Of a DNA stretch of 64,000 nucleotides, positions 19,387-29,540 are shown in pieces. The notes below the pieces were generated by a model that worked only from the letters and a program-made list of their open reading frames with translations, was not told the origin of the DNA and ran no database searches. Position 1 is the stretch's first letter. Every line of letters starts with the position of its first letter. The position numbers and the translations under genes were made by a program. The DNA comes from Janthinobacterium sp. UMAB-56 (GTDB taxonomy: Bacteria; Pseudomonadota; Gammaproteobacteria; Burkholderiales; Burkholderiaceae_D), in the NCBI RefSeq assembly GCF_900095265.1, contig NZ_LT607654.1, positions 330,480 to 394,479 of the forward strand, read 5' to 3'.

Positions 19387-22140
19387 TCAGGCAGACAGCA
19401 CGGGGGCTGGAAGTGGTATCAGAAAGCGCTGATGCATCAGCGCCAGCATCTGTTCGGCCGGCACGGGGCGCGAGATGAAATAGCCTTGCACTTCGTTGCA
19501 TTGCAGGGTCCGCAGGATATCGAGCTGCTCGCGCGTTTCCACGCCTTCGGCCACCACGCTCATGCCCAGCGCATGGGCCATCGACAGGATGGCGCGCACG
19601 AATACTTCGCCCTGCTCCGAGCGGCCCAGCTCCATGGTGAAGGCGCGGTCGATCTTCAAGCCATCCATGGCGAACTTCTGCAGTTGCGACAGCGAAGAAT
19701 ATCCCGTGCCAAAATCGTCGACCAGCAGGCGCACGCCCAGCGCGCGGATGGCAGACAGCTGCTCCACGGCGCGGTTCTGTTCATCCATCATGGCCGATTC
19801 CGTGATTTCCACCTCGATCAGGCGCGCATCGATGCGATGGCGCGCCAGCGCCGACGCCAGCACCTGGTGCACGTCGCCGCGGCCGAACTGGCGCGCCGAG
19901 ACGTTGATGGACACGGGCACCAGTTCCAGCCCGCTGGCTTGCCAGCGCGCCATCTGCAGGCACACCTTCTCGATGACGACTTCGCCCAGCTGCGAAATCA
20001 GGCCGCTGCTTTCGGCGACGGGAATGAATTCCAGCGGCGGCACCATGCCATGCTGCGGATGCTGCCAGCGCACCAGCGCCTCCATGCTGCACAGCTGCCC
20101 GCTCATGGCGTCGACCCTCGGCTGGTAGACGACGAGAAACTGGTCCTGTTCCAGCGCCGCCACCAGGCTTTGCTCCAGTTCGCGGCGGTTACGGATGGTT
20201 TCGAACAATTCGGGCTGGAAGAAGCGGTGGTGGCCCTTGCCTGCCACTTTCACGGCATACATGGCGATATCGGCGTTCTTCAGCAGTACGTCCGTCTCGG
20301 CGCCATCGCGCGGATACAGACTGATGCCGATCGAGGCGCCCATCTTGTGGCGTTCGCTGCCCAGGTAAAACGGTTCGTCGAAGGCGATGGCGATACGCTG
20401 CGCCACCTGTTCGGCGCGGCTATCGTCCTCCACCGGGTTGAGCACGACGACGAATTCGTCGCCGCCCAGGCGCACCACATGGTCGCCAGGCCGCAGCACG
20501 GCCTTCAAGCGCAGCGAGGCGGCGCGCAACACCTTGTCGCCTTCGGCGTGGCCCTGCGTGTCATTGATATCCTTGAAACCGTCGAGATCGATGAACAGCA
20601 GCGCCAGCATCTGCCGCGCGATGGCGGCGCGCCCCAGGGCGTCGGGCAGGAATTGCTGCAACCAGTAGCGATTGGGCAAGCCCGTCAAGCCGTCCTCGTT
20701 GGCCAGGCGGCGCAAGTCGCGCTCGTGCTCCTTGGCCGCGCTGATGTCTTGCAGGGTAACGGCCAGGCGGTCGCCGCTGCGCACCAGGCGCCGGCGTATC
20801 CAGCGCAGCTTGAAGGGGTTGCCGTCCGGCAACTCGATCTCTTCCTCGGAAAAACCCGACTCCATGGCGGCCCGGTAATGATGGATCAGGTCGCGGAAAT
20901 ACGGCTCATGGGCGCGCGACTGCAGCCGCATGCCCAGCAACTGTTCGCGGCGCACGCCGAAGTAGCCGGCGCCCGGCTCGTTGCAGTCGACGATCTCGAA
21001 GTCGAGGATGCTGCCGTCCGTGCCGCGCAGGGCGGCAATGATATAAAAACCGTCGCTCGTGCCTTCGGTCGCCATGCGGTAGGCATTGCGCACGCCTTCG
21101 GACAGGTGGTGGCGCCAGGCCAGGCGCAGCGACAGCACGGTGGCGACGGCGGCAAAGGCCAGCAGGAGCACGGTGACGGCAAAGGCGATGCCGATATAAA
21201 TGGTGCGCGTTTCCTCGTAGGGATGCAGCATTTCGCCATCCGACAGCCCGACCACGGCCGTAAACGGATAGGCTTTCAGCGCCTGCCAGCCCACATAGCG
21301 GCTTTGCTTGTCGGAAAAAGCGATCCTGCCACCCGAATGCAGGGCGCCGCTGTCCGTTTCCAGGAAGCTGGTGTCAAGAAACGGCGTGCCCTCGCTGCTC
21401 TGTACGGGCAAGACGCGCGAGCCGAGTCGCGTGCTGAACAGCTCGCCCTCCTCGCCCACCATGGCCGACATGCCGAGCTTGCCGAAATTGACGCTGTTGT
21501 AGAATTCGGAAAAATAGCTGGAATGGATGGAAATGAGCAGCACGCCGTCGAAATTGCCATCCTCGTCTTCCAGCCGGCGCGTGAAATGCACGAGGCTTTC
21601 GTCGGCGCCGGGCACCGCAGACTTGCTGTCTGCATTGGCTCGCCCCAGCGCGATGCGCAGCGCGCTGGAATTGCTGCGCCAGTGGCGCAACAGGAAATCG
21701 CTGCGCTCGTTGACCCGCAGGCGCTGCAACGGCGCCGTGGCCGTCACGGGGTGGCCCTTGCGGTCGAGGATGGCGACGATGGCAAATTGCGGCAAGGCAT
21801 ACATGCCCTGCGTCTTCAACTGATCGAGGCGCAAGCGGCCGTGCGAATTTTCCCACTCATACTTGAGCTGCAAGGTCAGTTGGTCCATCTGCTCCAGGGT
21901 GCGCAGCAGATACTGGCCATACGCTTTCGACAGCGAAGACACGCTGTCGAGCGCCTGCTGCTGCGCCACCTTCTTTTCCGCCTCCAGTTGCAGCATGGTG
22001 GCCGTCCACAGCACCGCGCACAGGACCAGGCACAGCAAGGGCCAGGCCAGGATCAGGCGCAGGTTGGCCTTGAGAAAATCAGCCCTGCTCATCTCCACCA
22101 CGGCGGCGTTATTACTATTTACAAATTGTCGCAAGAACAT
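19387..22140 (-). CDS. membrane sensor diguanylate cyclase/phosphodiesterase (CACHE-PAS-GGDEF-EAL)
   Basis: About 917 aa from ATG 22140; a TTG 45 bases upstream is possible but no strong SD marks either. Two membrane segments (near residues 30-50 and 310-335) frame a periplasmic dCACHE-like sensor. A PAS-like region follows (~residues 355-470), then a GGDEF domain with intact [11 protein letters not shown], and an EAL domain with [30 protein letters not shown] and AEGVET. Both catalytic signatures are intact, so it may make and degrade cyclic di-GMP in response to an external ligand. It is transcribed alone, divergently from thyA. Confidence 0.88.
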   Translation of the reverse strand: MFLRQFVNSNNAAVVEMSRADFLKANLRLILAWPLLCLVLCAVLWTATMLQLEAEKKVAQQQALDSVSSLSKAYGQYLLRTLEQMDQLTLQLKYEWENSHGRLRLDQLKTQGMYALPQFAIVAILDRKGHPVTATAPLQRLRVNERSDFLLRHWRSNSSALRIALGRANADSKSAVPGADESLVHFTRRLEDEDGNFDGVLLISIHSSYFSEFYNSVNFGKLGMSAMVGEEGELFSTRLGSRVLPVQSSEGTPFLDTSFLETDSGALHSGGRIAFSDKQSRYVGWQALKAYPFTAVVGLSDGEMLHPYEETRTIYIGIAFAVTVLLLAFAAVATVLSLRLAWRHHLSEGVRNAYRMATEGTSDGFYIIAALRGTDGSILDFEIVDCNEPGAGYFGVRREQLLGMRLQSRAHEPYFRDLIHHYRAAMESGFSEEEIELPDGNPFKLRWIRRRLVRSGDRLAVTLQDISAAKEHERDLRRLANEDGLTGLPNRYWLQQFLPDALGRAAIARQMLALLFIDLDGFKDINDTQGHAEGDKVLRAASLRLKAVLRPGDHVVRLGGDEFVVVLNPVEDDSRAEQVAQRIAIAFDEPFYLGSERHKMGASIGISLYPRDGAETDVLLKNADIAMYAVKVAGKGHHRFFQPELFETIRNRRELEQSLVAALEQDQFLVVYQPRVDAMSGQLCSMEALVRWQHPQHGMVPPLEFIPVAESSGLISQLGEVVIEKVCLQMARWQASGLELVPVSINVSARQFGRGDVHQVLASALARHRIDARLIEVEITESAMMDEQNRAVEQLSAIRALGVRLLVDDFGTGYSSLSQLQKFAMDGLKIDRAFTMELGRSEQGEVFVRAILSMAHALGMSVVAEGVETREQLDILRTLQCNEVQGYFISRPVPAEQMLALMHQRFLIPLPAPVLSA

Positions 22141-22276
22141 CGTGCAGCGTCTGCCATTTCTGTGTATTTCTTTAAGGACACACAAATTACCACAGAGTCA
22201 TGTTTGCAGGTGAGCCGCCAGCATAATTATGTGTGCGTCATGTGCGCGGCCCGCAGCCCGCCTGTCGCGCCTGCGT

Positions 22277-22282
22277 TACAAT
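22277..22282 (+). promoter_or_regulatory. candidate -10 box of thyA
   Basis: TACAAT lies 26 bases before the thyA ATG. The -35 region is not recognisable. A GGAG at 22299-22302 is the likely ribosome binding site. Confidence 0.35.
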
Positions 22283-22308
22283 CACCATCCTTACCGTTGG
22301 AGAAATAC

Positions 22309-23283
22309 ATGCAGCAATATCAAGATTTGATCAAGACCGTGCTCGAAACAGGCAGCTGGCAAGACAACCGCACGGGCATCCGCACCCTGAGCGTGCCGGG
22401 CGCCATGATGCGTTTCGACTTGGCCAACGGCAACTTCCCTGCCGTGACAACCAAGAAACTGGCTTTCAAATCCGTGATCGGCGAATTGTGCGCCTTCCTG
22501 CGCGCCTCGCGCAACGCGGCCGAGTTCCGCGCGCTGGGCTGCAAGGTATGGGACCAGAACGCCAATGAAAATGCGCAATGGCTGGCCAACCCCTACCGCG
22601 AAGGCGAGGATGACCTGGGTCCCGTGTATGGCGTGCAATGGCGACAATGGCCCGCGTATAAACTGCTCGACGCCGACCAGCCCGCGCAAGTTGCTGACGC
22701 GCAAACTAACGGTTACACGCTGGTCGCCCCCATCGTCGAAGACGGCGTGCAAAAAGTGCTGCTCTACAAGGCCGTCGACCAGTTGCGCGAGTGCCTGGAC
22801 ACCATCATGACGAACCCGGGCAGCCGGCGCATCCTGTTCCACGGCTGGAACCCGGCCGTGCTGGACGCCGTCGCCCTGCCCGCCTGCCATTTGCTGTACC
22901 AGTTCATCCCGAACGCCAGCACGCGCGAAATTTCGCTGTGCCTATATGTGCGCAGCAACGATATCGGCCTGGGCACGCCCTTCAACATCGCCGAAGGCGC
23001 AGCCCTGCTGCACCTGGTGGCGCGCCTGACGGGCTACACGCCGCGCTGGTTCACCTATTTCATCGGTGACGCACACATCTATGAAAACCACCTCGACATG
23101 GTGGAAGAACAGCTGAAACGCACGCCCTTCCCGGCGCCGCGTTTCGTCATTTCGGAGCGCGTGCCCGATTTCGCGAAAACGGGCAAGTACGAGCCGGAAT
23201 GGCTGGAAAAGATCGAGCCATCGGATTTCTCGCTGGAAGGTTATGAACACCACGCGCCCATCAAGGCGGCGATGGCCGTCTGA
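22309..23283 (+). CDS. thyA: thymidylate synthase
   Basis: A 324-aa thymidylate synthase that methylates dUMP to dTMP using methylene-tetrahydrofolate. The catalytic cysteine is C193 in [26 protein letters not shown] and [20 protein letters not shown] follow. The start is the ATG at 22309 with GGAG seven bases upstream; an enormous open frame running in from 19432 is the complement of the GGDEF-EAL gene. It is about 60 residues longer than the E. coli enzyme, as in the long-form ThyA of many bacteria, with the additional segment around residues 95-150. The following gene begins on its stop codon (TGATG). folA and dcd are elsewhere in the window. Confidence 0.95.
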   Translation: MQQYQDLIKTVLETGSWQDNRTGIRTLSVPGAMMRFDLANGNFPAVTTKKLAFKSVIGELCAFLRASRNAAEFRALGCKVWDQNANENAQWLANPYREGEDDLGPVYGVQWRQWPAYKLLDADQPAQVADAQTNGYTLVAPIVEDGVQKVLLYKAVDQLRECLDTIMTNPGSRRILFHGWNPAVLDAVALPACHLLYQFIPNASTREISLCLYVRSNDIGLGTPFNIAEGAALLHLVARLTGYTPRWFTYFIGDAHIYENHLDMVEEQLKRTPFPAPRFVISERVPDFAKTGKYEPEWLEKIEPSDFSLEGYEHHAPIKAAMAV

Positions 23284-24323
23284 TGGCGCTCGCACCGCTG
23301 GCGGCCCTGCACCGCAAGCTGTTTGACGAAACGGATGGCGTCAAGTTTTCCAAGCTGAAAGACAAGCTGCTGGCCAAGCACGCTGCCAGCGACCGGCTGG
23401 CCGTGCTCGATATTCTCATCGGCTACGCCAGGGAGGGGCAACTGCTGCACTGGCGCAACTTCCTGATGAGCGATATCGCGCGCCTGGTGGAAGCCTGTGA
23501 ACATGCGGCCTTTTTCGCCTGGGCCTTGGAACAGCCCGAATTGGCGTACTGGGGTGTCGACGGGCTGCTGAAAAGCGCGGGCAAGGACGCCTATGCGCCG
23601 CTGGTGGCGCTGGCAGCATCGAGCGCCAGCAGCCTGGACGTGCGGGCCAAGGCCGTGAAAAGCCTGGCCGTGTTCAGCGGCCAGCCCTTCGACGCCGGCT
23701 TGCCGACCGACCCCGGCCACTGGAAGCCGGACAGCCTCCGGCTCGATGCCGTGCTGGCCTGGCAGCGCGATGGCTACCCGGATGGCACAGGTCATGCGAG
23801 GCCAGCCACTCACGCATCGCTGGACGATCCACGCACGCCGCTGGACAAAGCTGCGGCCAGGCTGGAGAAAAAGCTGGCGGCCAGGCGCAGGAAGGAACAA
23901 GACCTGGCGCAGCCTTCAAACTGGCTGACGCCCGCCAGCGCAGCCGACATGGCCGGCATCGTGCAACGCTGGGCCCTGCCAGAACACTACCGGCGCTTTC
24001 TCGCCTGCTATTCGCCGCTGATGGTATTGATCGACAGCGAAGAGTATGTTCAGGGCTTGACCCTGTACGGCGCGGCCGAGCTGCTCAAGGCACAGCACGG
24101 CTATGCCTGGAATCCTGTCACGCAGGAAGGCATCAGCGGCTGGCCAGAAGGCTATCTGGTGATCGCCGACGCGGGCGCCGATCCGTATTGCCTGGACCTG
24201 GGCGCGGTCCAGGATGGCGATGCGCCCGTGTACACGGCCGAACATGGCGCCGGCGCCTGGCAGTTTGTGCGCCACGCAGATGGCTTCATCGACTTCCTGA
24301 ACGAAATCGCGACAGCTGCCTAG
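23283..24323 (+). CDS. SMI1/KNR4 (SUKH) family protein with helical-repeat N-terminus
   Basis: A 346-aa protein translationally coupled to thyA. Residues 1-~170 form a helical, HEAT-like region (LLKSAGKDAYAPLVALAASS, then LDVRAKAVKSLAVFSG). Residues ~205-340 match the SUKH/SMI1-KNR4 pattern: LPEHYRRFLACYSPLMVLI, GWPEGYLVIADAGADPYCLDL and a final FIDFLNEIA helix. SUKH proteins are commonly immunity proteins against polymorphic toxins, though many are stand-alone. No toxin is adjacent. Its TAG stop overlaps the TAG of the convergent TonB-receptor gene on a shared CTAG. Confidence 0.7.
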   Translation: MALAPLAALHRKLFDETDGVKFSKLKDKLLAKHAASDRLAVLDILIGYAREGQLLHWRNFLMSDIARLVEACEHAAFFAWALEQPELAYWGVDGLLKSAGKDAYAPLVALAASSASSLDVRAKAVKSLAVFSGQPFDAGLPTDPGHWKPDSLRLDAVLAWQRDGYPDGTGHARPATHASLDDPRTPLDKAAARLEKKLAARRRKEQDLAQPSNWLTPASAADMAGIVQRWALPEHYRRFLACYSPLMVLIDSEEYVQGLTLYGAAELLKAQHGYAWNPVTQEGISGWPEGYLVIADAGADPYCLDLGAVQDGDAPVYTAEHGAGAWQFVRHADGFIDFLNEIATAA

Positions 24324-26623
24324 CCCGGTCCCGCACCACCGGGGCCGCCCGGCCCGCGTCCGCCTGGCGATCCGAAACGCGGCTCCCTCTCGCCCTCTTT
24401 CGCCGCCGACGTGGCGCCGCCGAGGCGGTACGACAGCCCCACATACAGCATGCGCCCATCGAAGCGGCGCGTGCTCGTCTCGCGCAAGGAAGCGCTGTTG
24501 ATGACGGTTTCCATCTTGTTGCTGCTGAACACATCGGTCACATTCATGACCAGGCTCAATTGCGGCGTCACCGTGTGGCGCCAGCTCAGGTTCAGGGTGT
24601 TGTTCGGCGAACGGTAACCCTGCCCCGACAAGGTCTTGCCTTGCATTTGCAGGGCCAGTTGCAGCTGGTTGGCCGGATTAAACTGGTAATTGAGTCGCGC
24701 GCGCCCGCTCAGGGCGTTGGCCGTGCGCGTGCTGCGCATGCCCAGGTCGTCCGAGCTGGTCTGCTGGCTGCGCGCCAGGTTGCCGCTCGTGTTCAGGGTC
24801 AGCGATGGCGTCAGCTTGCCGCTGACGCTGAACTCCAGGCCGCTGGAATGGCTGCCCTCGCCATTTTCGCGCGTGGTCAGCAGGACGTTGTCGCTAATAA
24901 AGTAGCGGTAATCGACGATGGCGTCCGTGTCGCGCCGGTGGTAGGCGCGCAAGCTGCTTTCCAGGCCAAACAGCCGGGTTTCATAGCCGATCTCGAACGA
25001 GTCCGTCTGCGTGGGTTTCAGCTTCGGGTTGCCGGAGGACACATTGAATTCGTCGCGGTACACCACGTAAGGGTTCAGGTCGCCCGCGTTCGGACGGCGG
25101 ATACGGTGCGCATAACTGAAGCGCAGATTGCTCTCGTCGCTGACCTTATAGGTGGCGAACAGGCTGGGAATGTAGTTGAGGTAATTATTATTGGCCTCCA
25201 CGGCGCCCGTGACCTGGCGCACGTTCAAGTCCGTGTATTCGGCGCGCAAGCCGGCCAGCGCGCCCCAGCGCTCGCTCAGGCGCATCTGGTAAGAGCCGTA
25301 CAGGGCGATGGTGCGCTCGTCGAGCTCGAAACGGTTGCTGCGCATGGGGTTGACGGTCTCAAGCAGGCTGCCCGGGTGGATGTCCGTGTACAGGGTATCG
25401 AAGCTGCTCTTGTTGTCGGCCACCTTGTAGCCCAGCTTTGCCGTGCCGCCCGCCAGCGGACGCTCGTAGTCGCCGCTGAAGTCGACGATGCGGTTGCCCG
25501 TCTCGCTGTGCTGGCGCGCGCGGCTGTCGAAGGCGTTGACGGGGGCGACCGTGTAGGCATTGGCGTAATCGCTGTCGCTCTCGTTGGTCGACGACGACAC
25601 GCGCAAGTCGATCTTCAGCGATTCGCCCGGCAATGCTCCCTTGTGGTCGTAGCGCGCGCCCCAGCCGTAGTTGCGGCTGTCGCCATTGCGCACCGTGCTG
25701 CGCACATAGTCGCCGATGGTGTTGCCCGTGCTGTCGCCGTTGAGGTAGCGGTCGAGCGAGCGCTGGTCGTTGCTGCGCCCGTTATATGACACGCTGGCAG
25801 CCAGCGTGTCACGCGCGTTCAGGTTGTAATTGACGGTGCCGTGCAGACCCAGCGAGTCGTTCAAGCCATTGTTGCTGGAATGCTGGCCACTGGGGGCAAA
25901 CGCGCCCGTGTTACGCTCGAGGCGCTCGCGGCTGACGTCGCCCACGGAATTGCGGCCATCGTGGCGCACGTTGATGCCGCCCTGGTAGCCCCATGGCCCT
26001 TCATTGTAGCTGCCGGAGACGGCGCTGTTGTAGCGCCCGGCGATGCCCGCATTCGCGTTGACGGTGGCAAAACCGCCCGGCTTGCGGTTGCGCCGCATCA
26101 CCAGGTTCAGGATCGGGCCGCCACCGGCTTCATTGCCGAACTGGGCGCCGGGATTGTTGATCACTTCCACCGATTCGATATCGTCGGCCGCCATGGCATT
26201 CAGGGTGGCGCCGCGTGCATCGCCCTGCAGCATGGCCGATGGCTTGCCATCGATCAATATCTGCACATTGCTGCTGCCGCGCAAGGACACGCTGCCATCC
26301 GGATCGACGGCCACCGACGGCACATTGTTCAAGGCATCGGCCGCCGTGCCGTTCATGCTGCCCACGTCGGACTTGACGTCGTAGACTTGCCTGTCGATGC
26401 GGCCCGTGGGACGTTCGGCCGTCACGCTGACCGAAGGGGTATCTGCGGGCGGCACCTTGGCCGATACTGGTGCTGGTGCTGGTGCTGGTGCTGGTGCTGG
26501 TGCTGGTGCTGGTGCTGGTGCGGGCTTGACGACGGTGTCACCGGTGACAGTTTGCGCGTGGACAATGCTGCCGGCGGCCAGCAGGCTGCCGCCCGCCAGA
26601 CAGTGGAAAAGGAGTTTATGCAT
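24320..26623 (-). CDS. TonB-dependent outer-membrane receptor
   Basis: A 767-aa receptor. The ATG at 26623 gives the signal peptide MHKLLFHCLAGGSLLAAGS; an upstream frame is not used. After an (Ala-Pro) linker encoded by a hexamer repeat comes a plug domain (SLRGSSNVQILIDGKPSAML, then IESVEVINNPGAQFG) and a large barrel of the OMP_b-brl_3 kind (IYGLSYR... pattern; GLRAEYTDLNV). Unusually, after the last barrel strand (LYVGLSYRLGG) there is a ~28-residue Gly/Pro/Arg tail. Role is uptake of an unknown ligand, possibly iron complex or oligosaccharide. No regulator sits beside it. Confidence 0.85.
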   Translation of the reverse strand: MHKLLFHCLAGGSLLAAGSIVHAQTVTGDTVVKPAPAPAPAPAPAPAPAPAPVSAKVPPADTPSVSVTAERPTGRIDRQVYDVKSDVGSMNGTAADALNNVPSVAVDPDGSVSLRGSSNVQILIDGKPSAMLQGDARGATLNAMAADDIESVEVINNPGAQFGNEAGGGPILNLVMRRNRKPGGFATVNANAGIAGRYNSAVSGSYNEGPWGYQGGINVRHDGRNSVGDVSRERLERNTGAFAPSGQHSSNNGLNDSLGLHGTVNYNLNARDTLAASVSYNGRSNDQRSLDRYLNGDSTGNTIGDYVRSTVRNGDSRNYGWGARYDHKGALPGESLKIDLRVSSSTNESDSDYANAYTVAPVNAFDSRARQHSETGNRIVDFSGDYERPLAGGTAKLGYKVADNKSSFDTLYTDIHPGSLLETVNPMRSNRFELDERTIALYGSYQMRLSERWGALAGLRAEYTDLNVRQVTGAVEANNNYLNYIPSLFATYKVSDESNLRFSYAHRIRRPNAGDLNPYVVYRDEFNVSSGNPKLKPTQTDSFEIGYETRLFGLESSLRAYHRRDTDAIVDYRYFISDNVLLTTRENGEGSHSSGLEFSVSGKLTPSLTLNTSGNLARSQQTSSDDLGMRSTRTANALSGRARLNYQFNPANQLQLALQMQGKTLSGQGYRSPNNTLNLSWRHTVTPQLSLVMNVTDVFSSNKMETVINSASLRETSTRRFDGRMLYVGLSYRLGGATSAAKEGEREPRFGSPGGRGPGGPGGAGPG
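26467..26520. repeat. 9 x 6-bp tandem repeat (CTGGTG) in a receptor gene
   Basis: Nine perfect copies of CTGGTG, reading as Ala-Pro on the minus strand in the linker after the signal peptide of the TonB-dependent receptor. Unit length is a multiple of three so copy-number change would alter linker length, not frame. Confidence 0.9.
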
Positions 26624-26808
26624 TTGGCTAAGAAATAATCGAGACGCTACGGGTGAGGCGCTACGCCGCAGCGTGAGGGCACATTCAAAGCATGCCACGA
26701 GTCCAGTGCGCAAGGCAAATGGGAACCGTTGTTATTTACTTCAATTTACAAATCTCTTCCACTTGTGGCGGTACAGCACCATCCGATGAACTTGGCGCTA
26801 CATTTACA

Positions 26809-28137
26809 CTACCTCAGCAAGCCCTTGCCGCGCGCCAGCTTCAACCAGTCCGGATATTCCGTCATCAGCAAATCATACAGTTCCGCATCGCTGTGCTCGT
26901 CGGGCGAGCTGACGGAAAAGTAATTGGCGTTGTCGATCAGACGTCCCTGCAATTCGTCGAGCTTTTCCAGGAAGGGAAAGTCGGAATCGGCAAAGGCGGC
27001 AAGAAACTTGCTCTTCGATTTGCGTCCCTTCCCGATGCCCATGAATTGCCAGAAGATGGGCTCGTTACTGGCCCAGCGCAATTGTTTTTCCGTCGTCGCC
27101 TGGTCGCTGGTGCCGCCGTCGGTGACGAACATGACATACACGGGCAGCTCGGCCGCGACGGGCCGCGTGCGCTCGGCGCCACGGGCGTCAGGAAAGTAAA
27201 ACGCGCGGATCGCCTGCATGGCGGCGCCATAGCGCGTGTCGCCCTCCAGCGGGTGGCGCTGTATGGCTAGTCCCACATAGGTATTGCAATTGCTCAAAGC
27301 CATGGGCGCCGGCTGGTGGACGTTCTTGCCGAACAGGAAAACGTCGATCTCGCCATCGTCGTCGAACTTGCAGCCCAGCGCCAGGATGCGCTCGGCAAAG
27401 CGCTGCACCAGGCCCTCCTTATATAGGCGTCCCATGGAGCCGGAAATATCCAGACATAAACAGACCTTGGCGCGGTGTTCCGATAACCCCACTTTTTGCA
27501 GCGACACGCCCGCCTGCTTGACCAGGCTGACCAGTTGCGGCGCTTCGCGTTCGACGCGCTTGTCCAGATTGAGCTTCGCTTGCACGATGGCAGAGGTCGC
27601 CGCAGCAGGCGCGCCCTGGTCGACTTCGCCGCCGAAATGGCGCACCAGCGCGTCGAGTCCGCCATTGAAACCTTGTCCCACGGCCATGCAGCGCCAGCCG
27701 CCATCCTTGCGATAGAGTTCAAGCAGCATCACGGCTTTTTCTTGTGCGAAGTCACTGCCCACGAAGGCGAAGCGTGCCAGCTCGCGTGCGCCCGCCTGCA
27801 GACGCACGTGGCCAGCTTGCAGCCGGGCCATCACGCCGTCGCCGTCGATGGACGCCGTGACGACGAGGCGGTCGATACCGGCCGGCAAGCGCGCCAGTTG
27901 CAAGGCAAACTCGGCCACGTCGCCACCACTGCCGGCGCGCGCTTCGACGCCGCCGCAAGGCGTGCGCGGCTGGTTAAAAAACGTCATGTAGCGTTCGTCG
28001 GACAGCTTGCCGGCCCCGTCGAGGCCGAAGCAAGCCACGTCGAGCGCCAGCCCCTGCGCGGCGACGCCGATTTCCAGCACGCCATCGGGAACGAGATTGG
28101 CCAGCGGCAAGCGCTGACCCTTGGCCAGAGTGTCCAT
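26809..28137 (-). CDS. TerD-domain and VWA-domain fusion protein (TerF-like)
   Basis: A 442-aa cytoplasmic protein. Residues 1-~185 are a TerD-type calcium-binding beta-sandwich (YMTFFNQPRTPCGGVEAR, ELYRKDGGWRCMAVGQGFNGG); from ~225 it is a von Willebrand A domain with a MIDAS motif in CLDISGSMGRLY and VMFVTDGGTSD. This architecture matches TerF of tellurite/stress-resistance clusters. A strong AGGAGG supports the ATG at 28137. It follows the paralogous gene at 28147-29397 by 9 bases and shares a closely similar first domain with it. Confidence 0.85.
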   Translation of the reverse strand: MDTLAKGQRLPLANLVPDGVLEIGVAAQGLALDVACFGLDGAGKLSDERYMTFFNQPRTPCGGVEARAGSGGDVAEFALQLARLPAGIDRLVVTASIDGDGVMARLQAGHVRLQAGARELARFAFVGSDFAQEKAVMLLELYRKDGGWRCMAVGQGFNGGLDALVRHFGGEVDQGAPAAATSAIVQAKLNLDKRVEREAPQLVSLVKQAGVSLQKVGLSEHRAKVCLCLDISGSMGRLYKEGLVQRFAERILALGCKFDDDGEIDVFLFGKNVHQPAPMALSNCNTYVGLAIQRHPLEGDTRYGAAMQAIRAFYFPDARGAERTRPVAAELPVYVMFVTDGGTSDQATTEKQLRWASNEPIFWQFMGIGKGRKSKSKFLAAFADSDFPFLEKLDELQGRLIDNANYFSVSSPDEHSDAELYDLLMTEYPDWLKLARGKGLLR

Positions 28138-28146
28138 CAGTGCCTC

Positions 28147-29397
28147 CTATGCAATGTAGCGGCGCGGATTGTCCGCGTTGAAATCATCCTCGTCTTCCTT
28201 GGCCTCGCCCTTGAAAACGACGGGACCGTTGAAGGCCAGTTGCAGGTTCTCGCCCTGCCAGCTCAGCCACGGCGTCGCTTCGCTGCCGGGCTCCGACGTC
28301 TTGCCCGACGGTTCAAGGAGGATGCTGTCGGGCGTGATGCGCGCCATGCCGATCACATAGGTGTAGACCGTGTCATCGCCGGCCGCCTTGGACAGGCGGA
28401 AGTCGAAGTCGCATTCGACGATCTGCTGGCCATACTGCATGACCATCTTCGGGCGCATGGACGCCACCGAGACGGCGCCGTTGGCCAGCGCCGAATACAC
28501 GCTGAAGACGAGGCCTACCGTGCCGCCGTAATGTTGCGCCAGCGCGGGATTGACTTCCACCGTTTCCGTGGCCGGCTCCTTGCCCGACGCGCCCGCCACA
28601 TCGCCAAGGTGGCGTACATACGGCATGGCGTCAAAGCTGCCGGGCGTGTCCGGCGCCTGGATGAAGCGCATCTGGCCATTCAGCAGGAGGATGCCGACCC
28701 GCAAATCGAGATCGTCGTTATCGTCGTCGCCATCGCCGTTATCGACCCAGGTGGCCTTGACGGTGAGTTTGCCCGGCGCGCCCGCGCCCTTTTCCAGCGA
28801 CACCTTGTGCATCTGGCCCGCCTTGGTCAGCGAGATTTTCGACAAGGAAATCTTCGCTGCCACGGGTTCAGGCGCGGCCTGCGCCACGATACCGCCGAAA
28901 TGGGCGACCAGCGCGTCGAGTCCGCCATTGAAACCCTGGCCCACGGCCATGAAACGCCAGCCACTATCCTTGCGGTAAAACTCGCCCAGCATGACGGCTT
29001 TTTCTTGCGCAAAATCAGAGCCGGCAAAGGCGAAGCGTGCCAGCTCGCTTCCACCGTCGAGCAGGCGCAGGTAGCCGTTGCCCAGCTGCGCCATGCTGGC
29101 CGCGCCATCGATGGCGGCCGTGACGACCAGGCGTTCGATGGAAGCAGGCAAACGCTCGAGCTGGTAGCTGAAACCGGCCGCATCGCCGGACGGCACCCGA
29201 GTTTCCACGCCACCGCACGGCGTGCGCGGCTGGTTGAAGAAGGTCATGTAGCGGTCATCGGACAGTTTGCCGGCGGCATCGAGGCCGAAACAGGCAAAGT
29301 CCAGCGGCACGCCGGCTGCGGCCAGGCCCAGTTGCACGACATTGCCCGTGACGAGGCCGGACAGCGCCAGGCGCTGCCCCTTGATCAGGTTTTCCAT
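28147..29397 (-). CDS. double TerD-domain protein (TerA-like)
   Basis: A 416-aa protein with an N-terminal TerD-like domain almost identical in outline to that of the TerF-like protein (ACFGLDAAGKLSDDRYMTFF; MAVGQGFNGGLDALVAHFGG) and a second TerD-type domain from ~residue 205 (SLEKGAGAPGKLTVKATWV, NDDLDLRVGILLLNGQMRF). Ter proteins bind calcium and are thought to form membrane-associated stress complexes with TerC, but no terC gene is here. It is followed 9 bases later by the VWA gene and preceded by two repeat elements and terD. Confidence 0.8.
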   Translation of the reverse strand: MENLIKGQRLALSGLVTGNVVQLGLAAAGVPLDFACFGLDAAGKLSDDRYMTFFNQPRTPCGGVETRVPSGDAAGFSYQLERLPASIERLVVTAAIDGAASMAQLGNGYLRLLDGGSELARFAFAGSDFAQEKAVMLGEFYRKDSGWRFMAVGQGFNGGLDALVAHFGGIVAQAAPEPVAAKISLSKISLTKAGQMHKVSLEKGAGAPGKLTVKATWVDNGDGDDDNDDLDLRVGILLLNGQMRFIQAPDTPGSFDAMPYVRHLGDVAGASGKEPATETVEVNPALAQHYGGTVGLVFSVYSALANGAVSVASMRPKMVMQYGQQIVECDFDFRLSKAAGDDTVYTYVIGMARITPDSILLEPSGKTSEPGSEATPWLSWQGENLQLAFNGPVVFKGEAKEDEDDFNADNPRRYIA

Positions 29398-29423
29398 GGG
29401 ACTATCTATTCAGGTGTGGAAGT

Positions 29424-29521
29424 GTCGGACAAGGGCTCATAGCAAGGCGCGTCGTCCGACCACAGTACGCATAGTACAGAACGTCCATGGTGACGCAACG
29501 CCGCCATGGACGTTCTGTACT
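29424..29521. repeat. structured intergenic repeat, copy 1
   Basis: Contains a 7-bp inverted pair GTCGGAC (29424-29430) / GTCCGAC (29454-29460), then a perfect 18-bp hairpin whose arms are 29473-29490 and 29504-29521 with a 13-base loop TGACGCAACGCCG. It aligns with copy 2 at 29541-29642 through shared blocks (CAAGGCGCG, CAGTACG, ATAGTAC, GACGCAACGCCGCCATGG). Confidence 0.75.
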
Positions 29522-29540
29522 GGGTTCTATGCAAAACTAA

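Noticed and set aside
19432..22308. Very long plus-strand open frame running into thyA
   Set aside because: It is the complement of the GGDEF-EAL gene, with His/Gln/Arg-rich shadow composition; only the part from 22309 is ThyA.
26397..26789. Plus-strand frame with Gly-Ala repeats, and another with Cys-Trp repeats
   Set aside because: Both are readings of the hexamer tract in the receptor gene on the opposite strand, not proteins.
27496..29442. Plus-strand 648-codon frame
   Set aside because: Antisense to the two TerD-domain genes, whose motifs and ribosome binding sites are clear.
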